Below, piece by piece: positions 48,188 through 57,259 of a stretch of 64,000 nt of DNA (position 1 is the first letter of the stretch; every line of letters begins with the position of its first letter). The position numbers and the translations under genes are program-made. The notes under the pieces were generated by a model. It was not told where the DNA came from. It did no database searches and worked only from the letters and a program-made list of their open reading frames with translations. The DNA lies in contig NZ_CP014545.1 in the NCBI RefSeq assembly GCF_001586275.1, forward strand, positions 1,080,501 through 1,144,500. Direction: 5' to 3'. This DNA is from Sphingorhabdus sp. M41. GTDB taxonomy: Bacteria > Pseudomonadota > Alphaproteobacteria > Sphingomonadales > Sphingomonadaceae.

Positions 48188-48640
48188 ATGCGCGTCGCTA
48201 TTGCCTCCGATCATGCCGCCCTTGAAATGAAGGCCGCGCTGGTGGATTGGTTGCAACAGGCAGGTCACGACGTCAGCGATCTGGGACCGATGACCACCGA
48301 TAGCGTCGATTATCCCGATTATGGTTACAAGCTGGCCGACGAAGTAGCCTCGGGCCGGGTGGACCGGGGGGTCGCGCTTTGCGGATCAGGTATTGGCATT
48401 TCGATGGCGGTCAACCGCAATCCCGCCTGTCGCTGCGCGCTGGTGTCCGAGGGCCTCTCGGCGAAACTGGCCCGGGAACATAATGATGCAAATGTCATCG
48501 CCATGGGCGCGCGGCTGGTTGGCATAGAAATCGCGAAAGACTGTCTGGACGTCTTTCTGAAAACAGAATTTGGCGGCGACCGGCATCAGCGGCGGGTCGA
48601 TAAATTGTCCGCACCACAAGTTGAAGGAGCAAGTGCATGA
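48188..48640 (+). CDS. rpiB: Ribose 5-phosphate isomerase B
   Basis: It interconverts ribose 5-phosphate and ribulose 5-phosphate in the pentose phosphate pathway. The 150-residue product has [15 protein letters not shown], the catalytic-Cys motif [17 protein letters not shown], the phosphate-binding [15 protein letters not shown], and a C-terminal RHQRRVDKL. It overlaps glyA by 4 bases and starts the rpiB-glyA-nrdR-trmJ cluster. Confidence 0.96.
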   Translation: MRVAIASDHAALEMKAALVDWLQQAGHDVSDLGPMTTDSVDYPDYGYKLADEVASGRVDRGVALCGSGIGISMAVNRNPACRCALVSEGLSAKLAREHNDANVIAMGARLVGIEIAKDCLDVFLKTEFGGDRHQRRVDKLSAPQVEGASA

Positions 48641-49944
48641 GCAACGTCGCAGATATTCAGGATATCAGGCAGACCGGATTTTTCGACTTTTCGGTCGATG
48701 AAAGCGATCCAGCTGTAGCAGGCGCCATTAACGCGGAATTGTCGCGCCAGCAAAATCAGATCGAATTGATCGCTTCGGAAAATATCGTTTCTAGGGCCGT
48801 GCTGCAGGCGCAGGGATCGATCTTCACCAATAAATATGCCGAAGGCTATCCCGGACGCCGCTATTATCAGGGCTGCGCGCCGTCGGATGATGTCGAGACG
48901 CTGGCGATCGAACGCGCCAAGCAGCTGTTTGATTGCGGCTTCGCCAATGTTCAGCCGCATTCGGGTGCGCAGGCCAATGGCGCGGTTATGCTCGCGCTGG
49001 TCAAGCCGGGCGATACGATTCTGGGCATGTCACTCGACGCTGGCGGCCATCTGACCCATGGCGCGAAACCGGCGCTGTCGGGCAAATGGTTCAACGCGAT
49101 CCAATATGGCGTCAATGATGACGATCACCTAATCAACTATGAAGAAGTCGAGGCTCTGGCGAAGGAGCATCAGCCGAAACTGATCATTGCCGGTGGTTCC
49201 GCCTATCCGCGCCAGATTGATTTCGCCAAATTCCGGGCCATTGCCGATGCTGTGGGTGCTTTGTTCATGGTCGATATGGCGCATTTCGCCGGACTGGTGG
49301 CTGCCGGGCTGCACCCCAGTCCTTTGGGCTATGCTGATGTGGTCACGACCACGACGCACAAGACACTGCGCGGACCGCGCGGTGGCATGATTTTGACCAA
49401 TGACGAAGCCATTGCCAAGAAGATCAACTCTGCGGTTTTCCCCGGCCTGCAGGGCGGCCCGCTGATGCATGTGATCGCGGCCAAGGCGGTTGCCTTTGGC
49501 GAAGCGCTGCGTCCCGAGTTCAAGAGCTATTCTGCTGCCGTGATCGAAAATGCAAAAATTCTCGCGGCCACGCTCAAGGAACGCGGTGCCGATGTTGTCG
49601 CCGGTGGCACCGACACCCATCTGGCGCTGATCGATCTGTCGCCGCTGGGTATCACCGGACGCGACGCGGATGAAGCGCTGGAACGGGCCGGCATCACCTG
49701 CAACAAGAACAGCATTCCCAACGATCCGCAGCCGCCGATGAAGACGAGCGGCATCCGGGTTGGTTCGCCGGCTGGTACGACCCGCGGCTTCGGTCCCGCA
49801 GAATTCCGGATGATCGGTGACATGGTTGCCGATGTGCTCGACGGGCTGCGCGAAAAAGGCGAGGGCGGTGATCCGGCGGTGGAGCAAGATGTGCGCGAGC
49901 GGGTGCAAGAGCTTTGCGACCGCTTCCCGATCTATCAGGATTGA
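48637..49944 (+). CDS. glyA: Serine hydroxymethyltransferase
   Basis: This PLP enzyme interconverts serine and glycine and is the main source of one-carbon units on tetrahydrofolate. The 435-residue product shows [17 protein letters not shown], the [16 protein letters not shown] block, [17 protein letters not shown], and the PLP Lys in [16 protein letters not shown] near residue 241. The C-terminal [15 protein letters not shown] is typical. It overlaps rpiB and is followed 15 bases later by nrdR. Confidence 0.98.
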   Translation: MSNVADIQDIRQTGFFDFSVDESDPAVAGAINAELSRQQNQIELIASENIVSRAVLQAQGSIFTNKYAEGYPGRRYYQGCAPSDDVETLAIERAKQLFDCGFANVQPHSGAQANGAVMLALVKPGDTILGMSLDAGGHLTHGAKPALSGKWFNAIQYGVNDDDHLINYEEVEALAKEHQPKLIIAGGSAYPRQIDFAKFRAIADAVGALFMVDMAHFAGLVAAGLHPSPLGYADVVTTTTHKTLRGPRGGMILTNDEAIAKKINSAVFPGLQGGPLMHVIAAKAVAFGEALRPEFKSYSAAVIENAKILAATLKERGADVVAGGTDTHLALIDLSPLGITGRDADEALERAGITCNKNSIPNDPQPPMKTSGIRVGSPAGTTRGFGPAEFRMIGDMVADVLDGLREKGEGGDPAVEQDVRERVQELCDRFPIYQD

Positions 49945-49959
49945 TCGGAAAGCCATAAC

Positions 49960-50421
49960 ATGCGTTGCCCATTTTGTGCCCATGATGACAGCCAGGTCAA
50001 GGACAGTCGTCCAACCGAGGACAATACGACGATCAGACGCCGGCGGCAGTGTGAAAGCTGTGGCGCCCGGTTCACGACCTTTGAACGCGTGCAATTGCGT
50101 GAGATCACGGTGGTAAAGAGCGAGGATCGCAAGGAACCGTTCGACCGGTCCAAGATCGATCTGTCGGTTTCGCTCGCTTGCCGCAAGCGCGGTCTGGCGC
50201 AGGAGCAGATGGACCAGCTTGTTTCCGGTATCCAGCGACAGCTGGAAACCAGCGGCGAGACCGAAATTCCGTCCCAGAGAATTGGCGAGATGGTGATGGA
50301 CGGGCTGAAAGCCCTCGACAGTGTCGCCTATATACGTTTCGCCTCCGTCTATAAGGATTTTACGGAAGCCAAGGATTTCAAGGAATTTGCCGGTAGCGTG
50401 AAAGACGTCGGCGGAGCGTGA
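49960..50421 (+). CDS. nrdR: Transcriptional repressor NrdR
   Basis: NrdR represses ribonucleotide reductase genes according to the ATP/dATP balance. The 153-residue product has a four-Cys zinc ribbon ([17 protein letters not shown] and [15 protein letters not shown]) and an ATP-cone domain beginning [13 protein letters not shown]. All zinc ligands are present. The adjacency glyA-nrdR recurs in alphaproteobacteria and ties one-carbon and dNTP supply together. Confidence 0.97.
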   Translation: MRCPFCAHDDSQVKDSRPTEDNTTIRRRRQCESCGARFTTFERVQLREITVVKSEDRKEPFDRSKIDLSVSLACRKRGLAQEQMDQLVSGIQRQLETSGETEIPSQRIGEMVMDGLKALDSVAYIRFASVYKDFTEAKDFKEFAGSVKDVGGA

Positions 50422-51158
50422 TCAACCAGCCCGCGATCATATTGGTCAATCCGCAGCTAGGCCAGAATATCGGCAAGGCAGCGCGAGCGATGCTGAATTT
50501 CGGCTTGACCGAAATGCGCATCGTCAAGCCGCGGGACGGCTGGCCAAATCCGGATGCGGGTCCTTCCGCTTCTGGCGCAGATCAAGTGCTCGAACATGCT
50601 CAGGTTTTTGAAACGACGGCTGAGGCGGTGGCCGACTGCGCTCATGTCTATGCCACAACCGTACGCAAACGCGGCATGACCAAGCCGGTGCTGACGCCTT
50701 GGGAGGCTGCAGAAGACATGGCGCAAGCGAGCGGCAAATGCGCAATCCTGTTTGGTCCGGAACGGTCCGGGCTCGAGGTTGTCGATGTCGAACTGGCACG
50801 GAAAATCATTACGGTTCCGATTAATCCGGAATTTGGCTCGCTCAATCTGGCGCAGGCAGTCATCCTTGTGGCTTATGAAATATCCAAGATCGATAGCAGT
50901 GCCAATGTTCAGCCGACGCTGGAAAAGAAGACGGCTGAGCCGGCCCCGCAGAAAGAGCTGGATATGTTTTACGAGCATCTGGAGCGAGCGCTGGACAAAA
51001 ACGGCTATTTCTATCCGGCTGATCGGGCTGTGGCGACGAAGGTTACGCTCCGCAACATGCTGACCAAGCCGGCATGGACGAATGAGGAGGTCAAGACATG
51101 GCGCGGTGTTATTTCGTCTCTCGAACGACCGCCTCGCAAGGATAAAGCTGAAAAATAG
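50418..51158 (+). CDS. trmJ: TrmH/TrmJ-family RNA 2'-O-methyltransferase
   Basis: SpoU-class enzymes use a C-terminal knot to methylate ribose 2'-OH; TrmJ acts at position 32 of certain tRNAs. The 246-residue product has the SPOUT blocks [38 protein letters not shown] and [18 protein letters not shown], and the C-terminal extension of TrmJ. The GTG start at 50418 overlaps nrdR by 4 bases. The tRNA target is inferred from family membership. Confidence 0.88.
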   Translation: MINQPAIILVNPQLGQNIGKAARAMLNFGLTEMRIVKPRDGWPNPDAGPSASGADQVLEHAQVFETTAEAVADCAHVYATTVRKRGMTKPVLTPWEAAEDMAQASGKCAILFGPERSGLEVVDVELARKIITVPINPEFGSLNLAQAVILVAYEISKIDSSANVQPTLEKKTAEPAPQKELDMFYEHLERALDKNGYFYPADRAVATKVTLRNMLTKPAWTNEEVKTWRGVISSLERPPRKDKAEK

Positions 51159-51170
51159 GCGTCAAACTCG

Positions 51171-51479
51171 CTATTTGCGCATTTGGTCCCATTTCTGCAA
51201 TTCGTAGCTGATCGATGTTTCCACCAGCATTTCCCAAATCGCTGCCATAGCCGGCACCGGAACGCGCGCTTCTTCTGCCAGTCGTTTGACATTTTGCAGG
51301 ACAGCCGCCTTGCGGGCTTCGTCGCGCACGATATTCCGATCTTGCTTGATCCGGGCGGCGGCGTCCATGCAAGCGAAGCGTTGCGCCATCAAAGCGATGA
51401 TTTCGGCGTCGATGCGGTCGACCTGCTGGCGGACATCGGTCATGGTTTCCATGGGTGGCAATGGCTTGGGATCAATCAT
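51171..51479 (-). CDS. Chorismate mutase (AroQ type), monofunctional
   Basis: It rearranges chorismate to prephenate for Phe/Tyr synthesis. The 102-residue all-helical product has the AroQ pattern VRQQVDRIDAEIIALMAQRF, the active-site Lys/Arg in IKQDRNIVRDEARKAAVL and a third helix with the EMLVETSISYE block. No prephenate dehydratase or DAHP synthase domain is fused. It stands alone, convergent with trmJ. The first 12 residues are variable, so the start may be one of the internal Met codons. Confidence 0.9.
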   Translation of the reverse strand: MIDPKPLPPMETMTDVRQQVDRIDAEIIALMAQRFACMDAAARIKQDRNIVRDEARKAAVLQNVKRLAEEARVPVPAMAAIWEMLVETSISYELQKWDQMRK

Positions 51480-51557
51480 GTCAGCGCATTAATCGCCGGT
51501 CGATTGAGAGTCGAGACTTGTTGCCGGATTTTGTACGTTTTTCGTGGGGCAATAGAG

Positions 51558-51586
51558 TTGACAATGGCGGCTTTGCTCGCCATAGG
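51558..51586 (+). promoter_or_regulatory. Possible rpsD promoter
   Basis: TTGACA (51558-51563) is followed after 17 bases by CATAGG (51581-51586), giving a leader of about 105 bases before rpsD. The -35 is perfect but the -10 is weak, so the call is tentative. Confidence 0.35.
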
Positions 51587-51698
51587 CCCGCTCTTGCAAT
51601 TGGCCCCGCACCCCGGTGAAGCGGCGGCCGCATCAAGACTCAGGTTTTGATGGTGCGCTCCGGGAAGACTTATAAACAGCAAATGAGGAGTCATTGAT

Positions 51699-52313
51699 AT
51701 GACCAAACGTACCAGTTCCAAATATAAGCTCGATCGCCGTATGGGCGAGAATATTTGGGGCCGTCCCAAATCTCCCGTCAATCGTCGCGACTATGGCCCG
51801 GGCCAGCACGGTCAGCGCCGCAAGGGCAAATTGTCCGACTTCGGTATTCAGTTGCGCGCCAAGCAGAAGCTCAAGGGCTATTATGGCGACGTCACGGAAA
51901 AGCAGTTCCGCCGCGCCTATAAAGAAGCCGCAGCGATGAAAGGCGATACCAGCCAGAATCTGATCGGCTTGCTCGAACAGCGTCTCGACATGGTTGTCTA
52001 TCGCGCCAAGTTCACCCCGACCATCTTTGCTGCCCGTCAGCTCGTCAGCCACGGTCATATCCGTGTGAACGGCGTCAAATGTAATGTTGCATCGCGCAAG
52101 GTTGTACCGGGCGACGTGGTCTCGCTTAGCGACAAGGCGCAGGAAATGCTGCTGGTTATCGAAGCACAGAGCCTGCCAGAGCGTGACATTCCTGAATATG
52201 TGAATCCCGAAGGCACCGACAAAGTGACCTATGTCCGTATCCCGACATTGGACGAAGTGCCTTATCCGGTGACAATGGAACCCAATCTGGTTGTCGAATT
52301 CTATTCGCGCTGA
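51699..52313 (+). CDS. rpsD: 30S ribosomal protein S4
   Basis: S4 nucleates assembly of the small subunit on 16S rRNA. The 204-residue product has the S4 N-terminal domain ([34 protein letters not shown]) and an S4 RNA-binding domain ([31 protein letters not shown]). It is monocistronic, as usual in alphaproteobacteria, outside the alpha operon. A strong terminator follows. Confidence 0.98.
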   Translation: MTKRTSSKYKLDRRMGENIWGRPKSPVNRRDYGPGQHGQRRKGKLSDFGIQLRAKQKLKGYYGDVTEKQFRRAYKEAAAMKGDTSQNLIGLLEQRLDMVVYRAKFTPTIFAARQLVSHGHIRVNGVKCNVASRKVVPGDVVSLSDKAQEMLLVIEAQSLPERDIPEYVNPEGTDKVTYVRIPTLDEVPYPVTMEPNLVVEFYSR

Positions 52314-52333
52314 TTGTTTTCAACGATATTTAC

Positions 52334-52370
52334 AAAAAAGGGCGGCCCGTTGGAGCCGCCCTTTTTTTTT
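52334..52370. terminator. Rho-independent terminator between rpsD and the S9 peptidase gene
   Basis: GGGCGGC (52340-52346) pairs with GCCGCCC (52355-52361), preceded by six A and followed by nine T. The A- and T-runs on both sides make it bidirectional, serving both convergent genes. It is the best intrinsic terminator in the window. Confidence 0.93.
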
Positions 52371-52387
52371 GATCGTCTGTATAAATG

Positions 52388-54358
52388 TTATTTGGGCAGG
52401 AATTCCGCTGATTTCGTTAGCAGTTCGGCACGGATTTCCGAATTCCACAGACTGTGGGTCGTATTTTCATATTCGTGGTAGGTAACCTCTTTGCCGGCGT
52501 CTTGCAGACGGTTTTCCATCAACCTGGAATGCTGCACATCGACGTTCTGGTCATTGTCCCCGTGGAACATCAATACGGGCGCTTTGAACTTATCAACATT
52601 CTGCGCCGGTGATCCGTCTTTTACATGCGGACCATCCCCAACAAAATCCCGCACTACCGCGCTACCATAAGTGTTTTTGGCGTTGGTTTTCAGTGTGCTG
52701 AGATCGGTGACCGGAGCGATGGCGACGACGGCTTTGAAAAGATCAGGCTCCAAGACAGCGGATTGCAAGGCCGCATAGCCGCCGTAGGACCAGCCGACGA
52801 TGGACAGTGCTTCGGGCTTGGCGATGCCTTGGGACACCAGCCATTTTCCGGCATCGGTGACATCTCCAATGGATGTGCGCCATGACTGAAAGCCATTCGT
52901 CTGGTACCATGCATCACCATATCCGGAGGATCCCCGGAAGTTGGGTTGGATGACGGCAAAGCCTTGGCTTGCAAAAAATTGCGAAAACCAGTCATAACCC
53001 CACTCGTCCCGGCTCTCAGGGCCTCCATGCGGCATCACGATGGCAGGCAAGCCTTTTCCATTCGAACCGGGGGGCAAGGTCAGGTAGCCCGGAATCATGG
53101 TCCCATCGGCAGCCGGGTAGGATATTGACTGGACGGTCGCCAGAGTTTCCTTTTCCGCATAGGGACGGATCGCCAGAAGCGGCTCCAGTTTCATCTGCGT
53201 TCGGTCGAACAGATAATATTGCCCAGGATCCGTGTCAGATGTTGCACGGAGCAGCAATTTGCTTTCATCCATGCTCGCGTCGACGAATCCAATAGAGACA
53301 TTGTTGGAAAGCGCTTTTGCGAGGCTGTTTCTAAGCTTTTCGAGATCTTCGTCAAAATAATGACCCTGACGGACATCCACGACATAGCTTGCACCTACGA
53401 TCCGTCTTTTGCGGCCGATACGAATCAAGCCATCAACGTCCACTTCATCATGGGCGAATATGACTTCGGTTTCCCCGCTGCCGTCCAGAGCCTTGGTGAC
53501 GAGCGCCTTGCGGCCATTCACGGTTTCGTAACCGAATATGCGATTGGTTCCTGGGTCGACGGCATGAGGATTAAAGCCAGTCCGGTCGGCATAATTTAAT
53601 TCCCCAAGCCGCTCCCAGTCGCCCTCATTCTTGAAAAAATACTTGATTTCTCCGCTGTTCCGCTCGGTTCGTCCAAGTTTCGTCCGCATTCCCATGATCC
53701 GGACATTGCCTTCACCGTCGGTGATATATGTCGTTGCTTCATCCTCGGGGCGTTCGACGATTTTCCGTTTGCCAGTGATCGTATCCACCCGTTCGACTGC
53801 AAGCCCTCGGGCGCTATTGGCTATCCGTGATCCAACTCGCGATTTCTCGAGATGCCATTGGGTCATCAGGATCGCATTTTCTTCGTCTGGTAGCCAGTCG
53901 ATTACCTGCCCACCATAAAGCGTGTAACCGATTGTGCCTTGGCGTTGTTTAAGGGTCAGAAGCTTTGGATTGGCGCCATTGGCATCGACCGCGAAAATAT
54001 TGGAAAAACTGTACAGCTCGCCTGCATATTCCTCGACCCCGCCTACCTGGCAGACCAGACGGGCGTTCGATACCCAGTTGCACCAATGCAAGCTTTCCGG
54101 CTCACCGGAGGAACTGGTTACCCGCGTCGGGGTACCCCCCTTGCTGATGTCTATCGTGTATAGATCCATTGTCTTCCCGGGACCGGGAGATACAAACGCC
54201 ACTTTTGAGCCGTCGGGTGATAGGCTGATATCGGTGACACTCGGTAATGCCCCAAATATTTTGGCTTTTTCATTAGCCGACACCGCCGGGATGGTGAGGG
54301 CCGTGGTGACGGCGAGCGAGAATAAAACTATACTATTACGAAACACAAAGACTCCCAT
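52388..54358 (-). CDS. Exported S9-family (prolyl oligopeptidase-like) peptidase
   Basis: The true start is the ATG at 54358 (MGVFVFRNSIVLFSLAVT), which gives a signal peptide and 656 residues; the reading frame stays open far upstream but only as antisense of two other genes. The product has an N-terminal beta-propeller with WD-like LSPDGSKVAFVS and a C-terminal alpha/beta hydrolase domain with the nucleophile in VGWSYGGYAALQS (near 523), Asp in FHGDNDQNVDVQHS and His in ENTTHSLW near the end. It probably degrades oligopeptides in the periplasm. It is divergent from the M28 gene across 147 bases. Confidence 0.92.
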   Translation of the reverse strand: MGVFVFRNSIVLFSLAVTTALTIPAVSANEKAKIFGALPSVTDISLSPDGSKVAFVSPGPGKTMDLYTIDISKGGTPTRVTSSSGEPESLHWCNWVSNARLVCQVGGVEEYAGELYSFSNIFAVDANGANPKLLTLKQRQGTIGYTLYGGQVIDWLPDEENAILMTQWHLEKSRVGSRIANSARGLAVERVDTITGKRKIVERPEDEATTYITDGEGNVRIMGMRTKLGRTERNSGEIKYFFKNEGDWERLGELNYADRTGFNPHAVDPGTNRIFGYETVNGRKALVTKALDGSGETEVIFAHDEVDVDGLIRIGRKRRIVGASYVVDVRQGHYFDEDLEKLRNSLAKALSNNVSIGFVDASMDESKLLLRATSDTDPGQYYLFDRTQMKLEPLLAIRPYAEKETLATVQSISYPAADGTMIPGYLTLPPGSNGKGLPAIVMPHGGPESRDEWGYDWFSQFFASQGFAVIQPNFRGSSGYGDAWYQTNGFQSWRTSIGDVTDAGKWLVSQGIAKPEALSIVGWSYGGYAALQSAVLEPDLFKAVVAIAPVTDLSTLKTNAKNTYGSAVVRDFVGDGPHVKDGSPAQNVDKFKAPVLMFHGDNDQNVDVQHSRLMENRLQDAGKEVTYHEYENTTHSLWNSEIRAELLTKSAEFLPK

Positions 54359-54505
54359 TTCCAATATCCAGTTGTGAAACATCGCGAACTCGTCATCGTT
54401 TGGCAACCCGGTATCTGAATCCTGAGGCTGCTTGCCTTGCAGAAAATCGTCTGCCATTGAGCACGCAACGTTTTTCGAAACAGAGAATTTCAGAAGGATA
54501 GCTTT

Positions 54506-56182
54506 ATGTTGAAACGGTCGCTTTGGGTGCTGCTCGCACCATCGCTGGTACTGGCTGGCTGCACCAAGATCGATGAGGGTGACACGGCGGTAGCGCTTCC
54601 CGAAATCGCGGCGCCGGAATTGTCGGTTGAAACGATGAAGTCGATCACCGAAGAGCTTTCCTCTGACGCCTATGAAGGACGCGCGCCCGGTACGGCGGGT
54701 GAGGAAAAGACAATCAAGCTGATATCCGAAAAATTTGCTGCAGTCGGTCTGGAGCCGGGAAACAAGGGTGGCTGGTTTCAGGATGTACCATTGGTCGGCA
54801 TCACCGCGAAAAATATGTCGCCCCTGAAAATCAGCGGCGGCGCCAGCGAATTGTCTTTTGCCTATGGCAGTGAATATGTCGCTTCGAGCTATCAGGAACA
54901 GCCGAAAATTGACGTTGCTGACAGCGAAATGGTATTTGTCGGTTACGGCATCACCGCTCCCGAGCGAGGCTGGAACGACTATGCTGGCGTCGATGTCAAA
55001 GGCAAGACCGTCGTCATCCTGGTAAATGATCCCGATTTCGGGACCGAAAGCCTGGAAGGCGAATTTGGCGGTCGGGCGATGACCTATTACGGGCGCTGGA
55101 CCTACAAATATGAAGAAGCGGCACGGCAGGGGGCTGCTGCGGCTTTGATCATCCACGATACCGAGCCTGCAGCCTATGGCTGGAATGTTGTCGAATCGAG
55201 TTGGACGGGTGAGCAATTTTACCCCAAGTCGGAAAATGGCGGCGCGGACCAGACCAAATTGAACGGCTGGATTCAGAAAGACGCGGCGGCCAAGGTCTTT
55301 GCAGCAGCCGGTCAGGATTTGACCGCGCAAATGGCAGCAGCGAAGAAAAAGGGTTTCAAGGCAATTGATCTGAAGCTGAAAGCTTCGGCTTCGCTCGAGA
55401 ATGATATCAAGCAAACCGACAGCAAGAATGTCGTCGGCATCCTGAAGGGCAAGACCCGTCCTGACGAATATGTGATCTATACCGCGCACTGGGATCATCT
55501 TGGTCGCTGCAAGCCGGCACCCGATGGCGATGATATCTGTAATGGTGCGATCGATAATGCCACGGGCACTGCCGCTTTGGTTGCTCTGGCCGAAGCGCAT
55601 GTGAAGGCCGGTGCGCCGGATCGCAGCATCATCTTCCTGGCGGTGACCGCTGAAGAATCGGGGCTTTTGGGTTCCAAATATTATGCACAAAACCCGATCT
55701 ATCCGCTCAGCCAGACCGTTGGCGGCGTGAATATGGATGCGTTCGGCATGGCTGGCCCTGCCAAGAATGTGATTGTTGTCGGCAAAGGCAAATCGGGTCT
55801 GGATCGCTATCTCGAAGCGGCGCTGACCGGCGATAGCCGTGTGGCCGAAGCCGAGCCGACACCGGAGAAGGGCTATTATTACCGTTCCGATCATTTCAGC
55901 TTCGCCAAGCTTGGCGTGCCGATGATCTATTTCGAAGGTGGCGAGGATCTTGTCGAGGGTGGTCGGGAAGCCGGTGAAGCCCTTTCGAAAGATTATACCG
56001 AAAACCGCTACCATGGCCCGAAGGACGAATATGATCCGAACTGGAATTGGGAGGGCGTGATGGGCGATCTGAAAATCTATTATTCCGTCGCGCGGATGCT
56101 GGCGATGACCGAAGACTGGCCCAACTGGAACGAAGGCGACGAATTCCGCGCAACGCGGGACGAGAGCCGCGCCGGCAACTGA
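54506..56182 (+). CDS. M28-family metallopeptidase, lipoprotein
   Basis: M28 enzymes are di-zinc aminopeptidases. The 558-residue product has a lipoprotein signal peptide with lipobox LVLAGC, a protease-associated (PA) domain insert (about 120-270, with MVFVGYGITAPERGWNDYAGVDVKG), and the catalytic domain: zinc ligands His of YTAHWDHLG and Asp of NGAIDNATGTAALV, Glu pair in AVTAEESGLLGS, Asp in GVNMDAFG and late His in YYRSDHFSFAKLGVP. All ligands look intact. AAGGA precedes the ATG. It probably works with the divergent S9 enzyme. Confidence 0.93.
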   Translation: MLKRSLWVLLAPSLVLAGCTKIDEGDTAVALPEIAAPELSVETMKSITEELSSDAYEGRAPGTAGEEKTIKLISEKFAAVGLEPGNKGGWFQDVPLVGITAKNMSPLKISGGASELSFAYGSEYVASSYQEQPKIDVADSEMVFVGYGITAPERGWNDYAGVDVKGKTVVILVNDPDFGTESLEGEFGGRAMTYYGRWTYKYEEAARQGAAAALIIHDTEPAAYGWNVVESSWTGEQFYPKSENGGADQTKLNGWIQKDAAAKVFAAAGQDLTAQMAAAKKKGFKAIDLKLKASASLENDIKQTDSKNVVGILKGKTRPDEYVIYTAHWDHLGRCKPAPDGDDICNGAIDNATGTAALVALAEAHVKAGAPDRSIIFLAVTAEESGLLGSKYYAQNPIYPLSQTVGGVNMDAFGMAGPAKNVIVVGKGKSGLDRYLEAALTGDSRVAEAEPTPEKGYYYRSDHFSFAKLGVPMIYFEGGEDLVEGGREAGEALSKDYTENRYHGPKDEYDPNWNWEGVMGDLKIYYSVARMLAMTEDWPNWNEGDEFRATRDESRAGN

Positions 56183-56197
56183 TCCCGGAAGACACGC

Positions 56198-57181
56198 ATG
56201 ACAAGATGGCCCGCAGAATGGGAGCCGCATCAGGCGGTCTGGATCGGCTTTCCCGGTGATCCGGCGGAATGGCCGCAGGGCCGGGATGCCGCGCAGCAGG
56301 AAGTGGCTGGCTTTGCCAATGCGGTCGCCGACAATGGTGCCGGCGAGACAGTGGTTCTCGTGTGCCGTGACGCTGCGGACGCGGAAATCGCGCGGGGGCT
56401 GGTCCAGTCCTGCGTCGACGTGATCGTCGAGCCTTTTGGCGACATTTGGTTGCGCGATTCCGCACCGATTTTCGTCACCGGTCCCGACGGGCTTGCCGGT
56501 CGGGATTTCGGCTTTAACGGCTGGGGCGGCAAATATGAAATGGCTGGTGATCAGGATATCGGGGCGCGCTTGTCGAAGCGCTTTGGGCTGAGCGATAATG
56601 TGCAAGACTGGATATTGGAAGGCGGGGCTATCGATGGCGATGGTTCGGGTCGGTTGGTTACCACCGAGCAATGTGTGCTCAACGCCAATCGCAATGACCA
56701 GCTAAGCAGGGAGCAGGCTGCTTCCCGGCTGCGCGAAGCTCTGGCGGTAGAGGATATCTGCTGGCTGGGGGACGGCTTGGTCGCCGATCATACGGATGGT
56801 CATGTCGACAATCTTGCCCGCTTTTTCTCGCCCGGCACGGTGGCTATCCCGCAAGCCGAAACCGCCGAGGATCCCAATGCGGATATTTTTGACAATGCCG
56901 CACAGCGAGCCCAGTCGTCGGGTTTGAAGGTGGTCCGGCTGCCGTCAGCGGGATTGTACACGATTGACGGCGACATCGCACCGGCAAGCTATATGAATTT
57001 CTATATCGGAAATACTGTAGTCGCGGTTCCGCAATATGGAGCGGTGAACGATGCCAGAGCAGTCGATCAGATCGCGGCCCTTTTCCCCGACCGCAAGGCG
57101 ATCGGACTATCCAGCCAGGCGCTGCTGCGCGGTGGCGGAAGTTTTCACTGCATCTCGCAACAGATCCCGCTGCTGGGGTAA
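56198..57181 (+). CDS. aguA: Agmatine deiminase
   Basis: It hydrolyses agmatine to N-carbamoylputrescine and ammonia. The 327-residue product belongs to the PPAD/guanidino-modifying fold: substrate residues in EPFGDIWLRDSAPIFV, WILEGGAIDGDGSGRLVTTEQCVLN, DHTDGHVDNLARF, and the catalytic Cys in GGGSFHCISQQIP near residue 318. It starts 15 bases after the M28 gene. The partner enzyme AguB is encoded 2.5 kb downstream, after two unrelated genes. Confidence 0.95.
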   Translation: MTRWPAEWEPHQAVWIGFPGDPAEWPQGRDAAQQEVAGFANAVADNGAGETVVLVCRDAADAEIARGLVQSCVDVIVEPFGDIWLRDSAPIFVTGPDGLAGRDFGFNGWGGKYEMAGDQDIGARLSKRFGLSDNVQDWILEGGAIDGDGSGRLVTTEQCVLNANRNDQLSREQAASRLREALAVEDICWLGDGLVADHTDGHVDNLARFFSPGTVAIPQAETAEDPNADIFDNAAQRAQSSGLKVVRLPSAGLYTIDGDIAPASYMNFYIGNTVVAVPQYGAVNDARAVDQIAALFPDRKAIGLSSQALLRGGGSFHCISQQIPLLG

Positions 57182-57259
57182 CCGGGTCACCGATTTTCGC
57201 AAACCTTTGTCAGGAAGGCGCAAGCTGCTACTCTGTGAGGTCTGTTGAGGGGAAGATTG

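Noticed and set aside
54359-56671. Upstream continuation of the S9 peptidase frame to a 1427-codon minus-strand frame
   Set aside because: This part is exactly antisense to the M28 peptidase and aguA genes, has no family character, and the signal peptide at 54358 gives a normal S9 protein.
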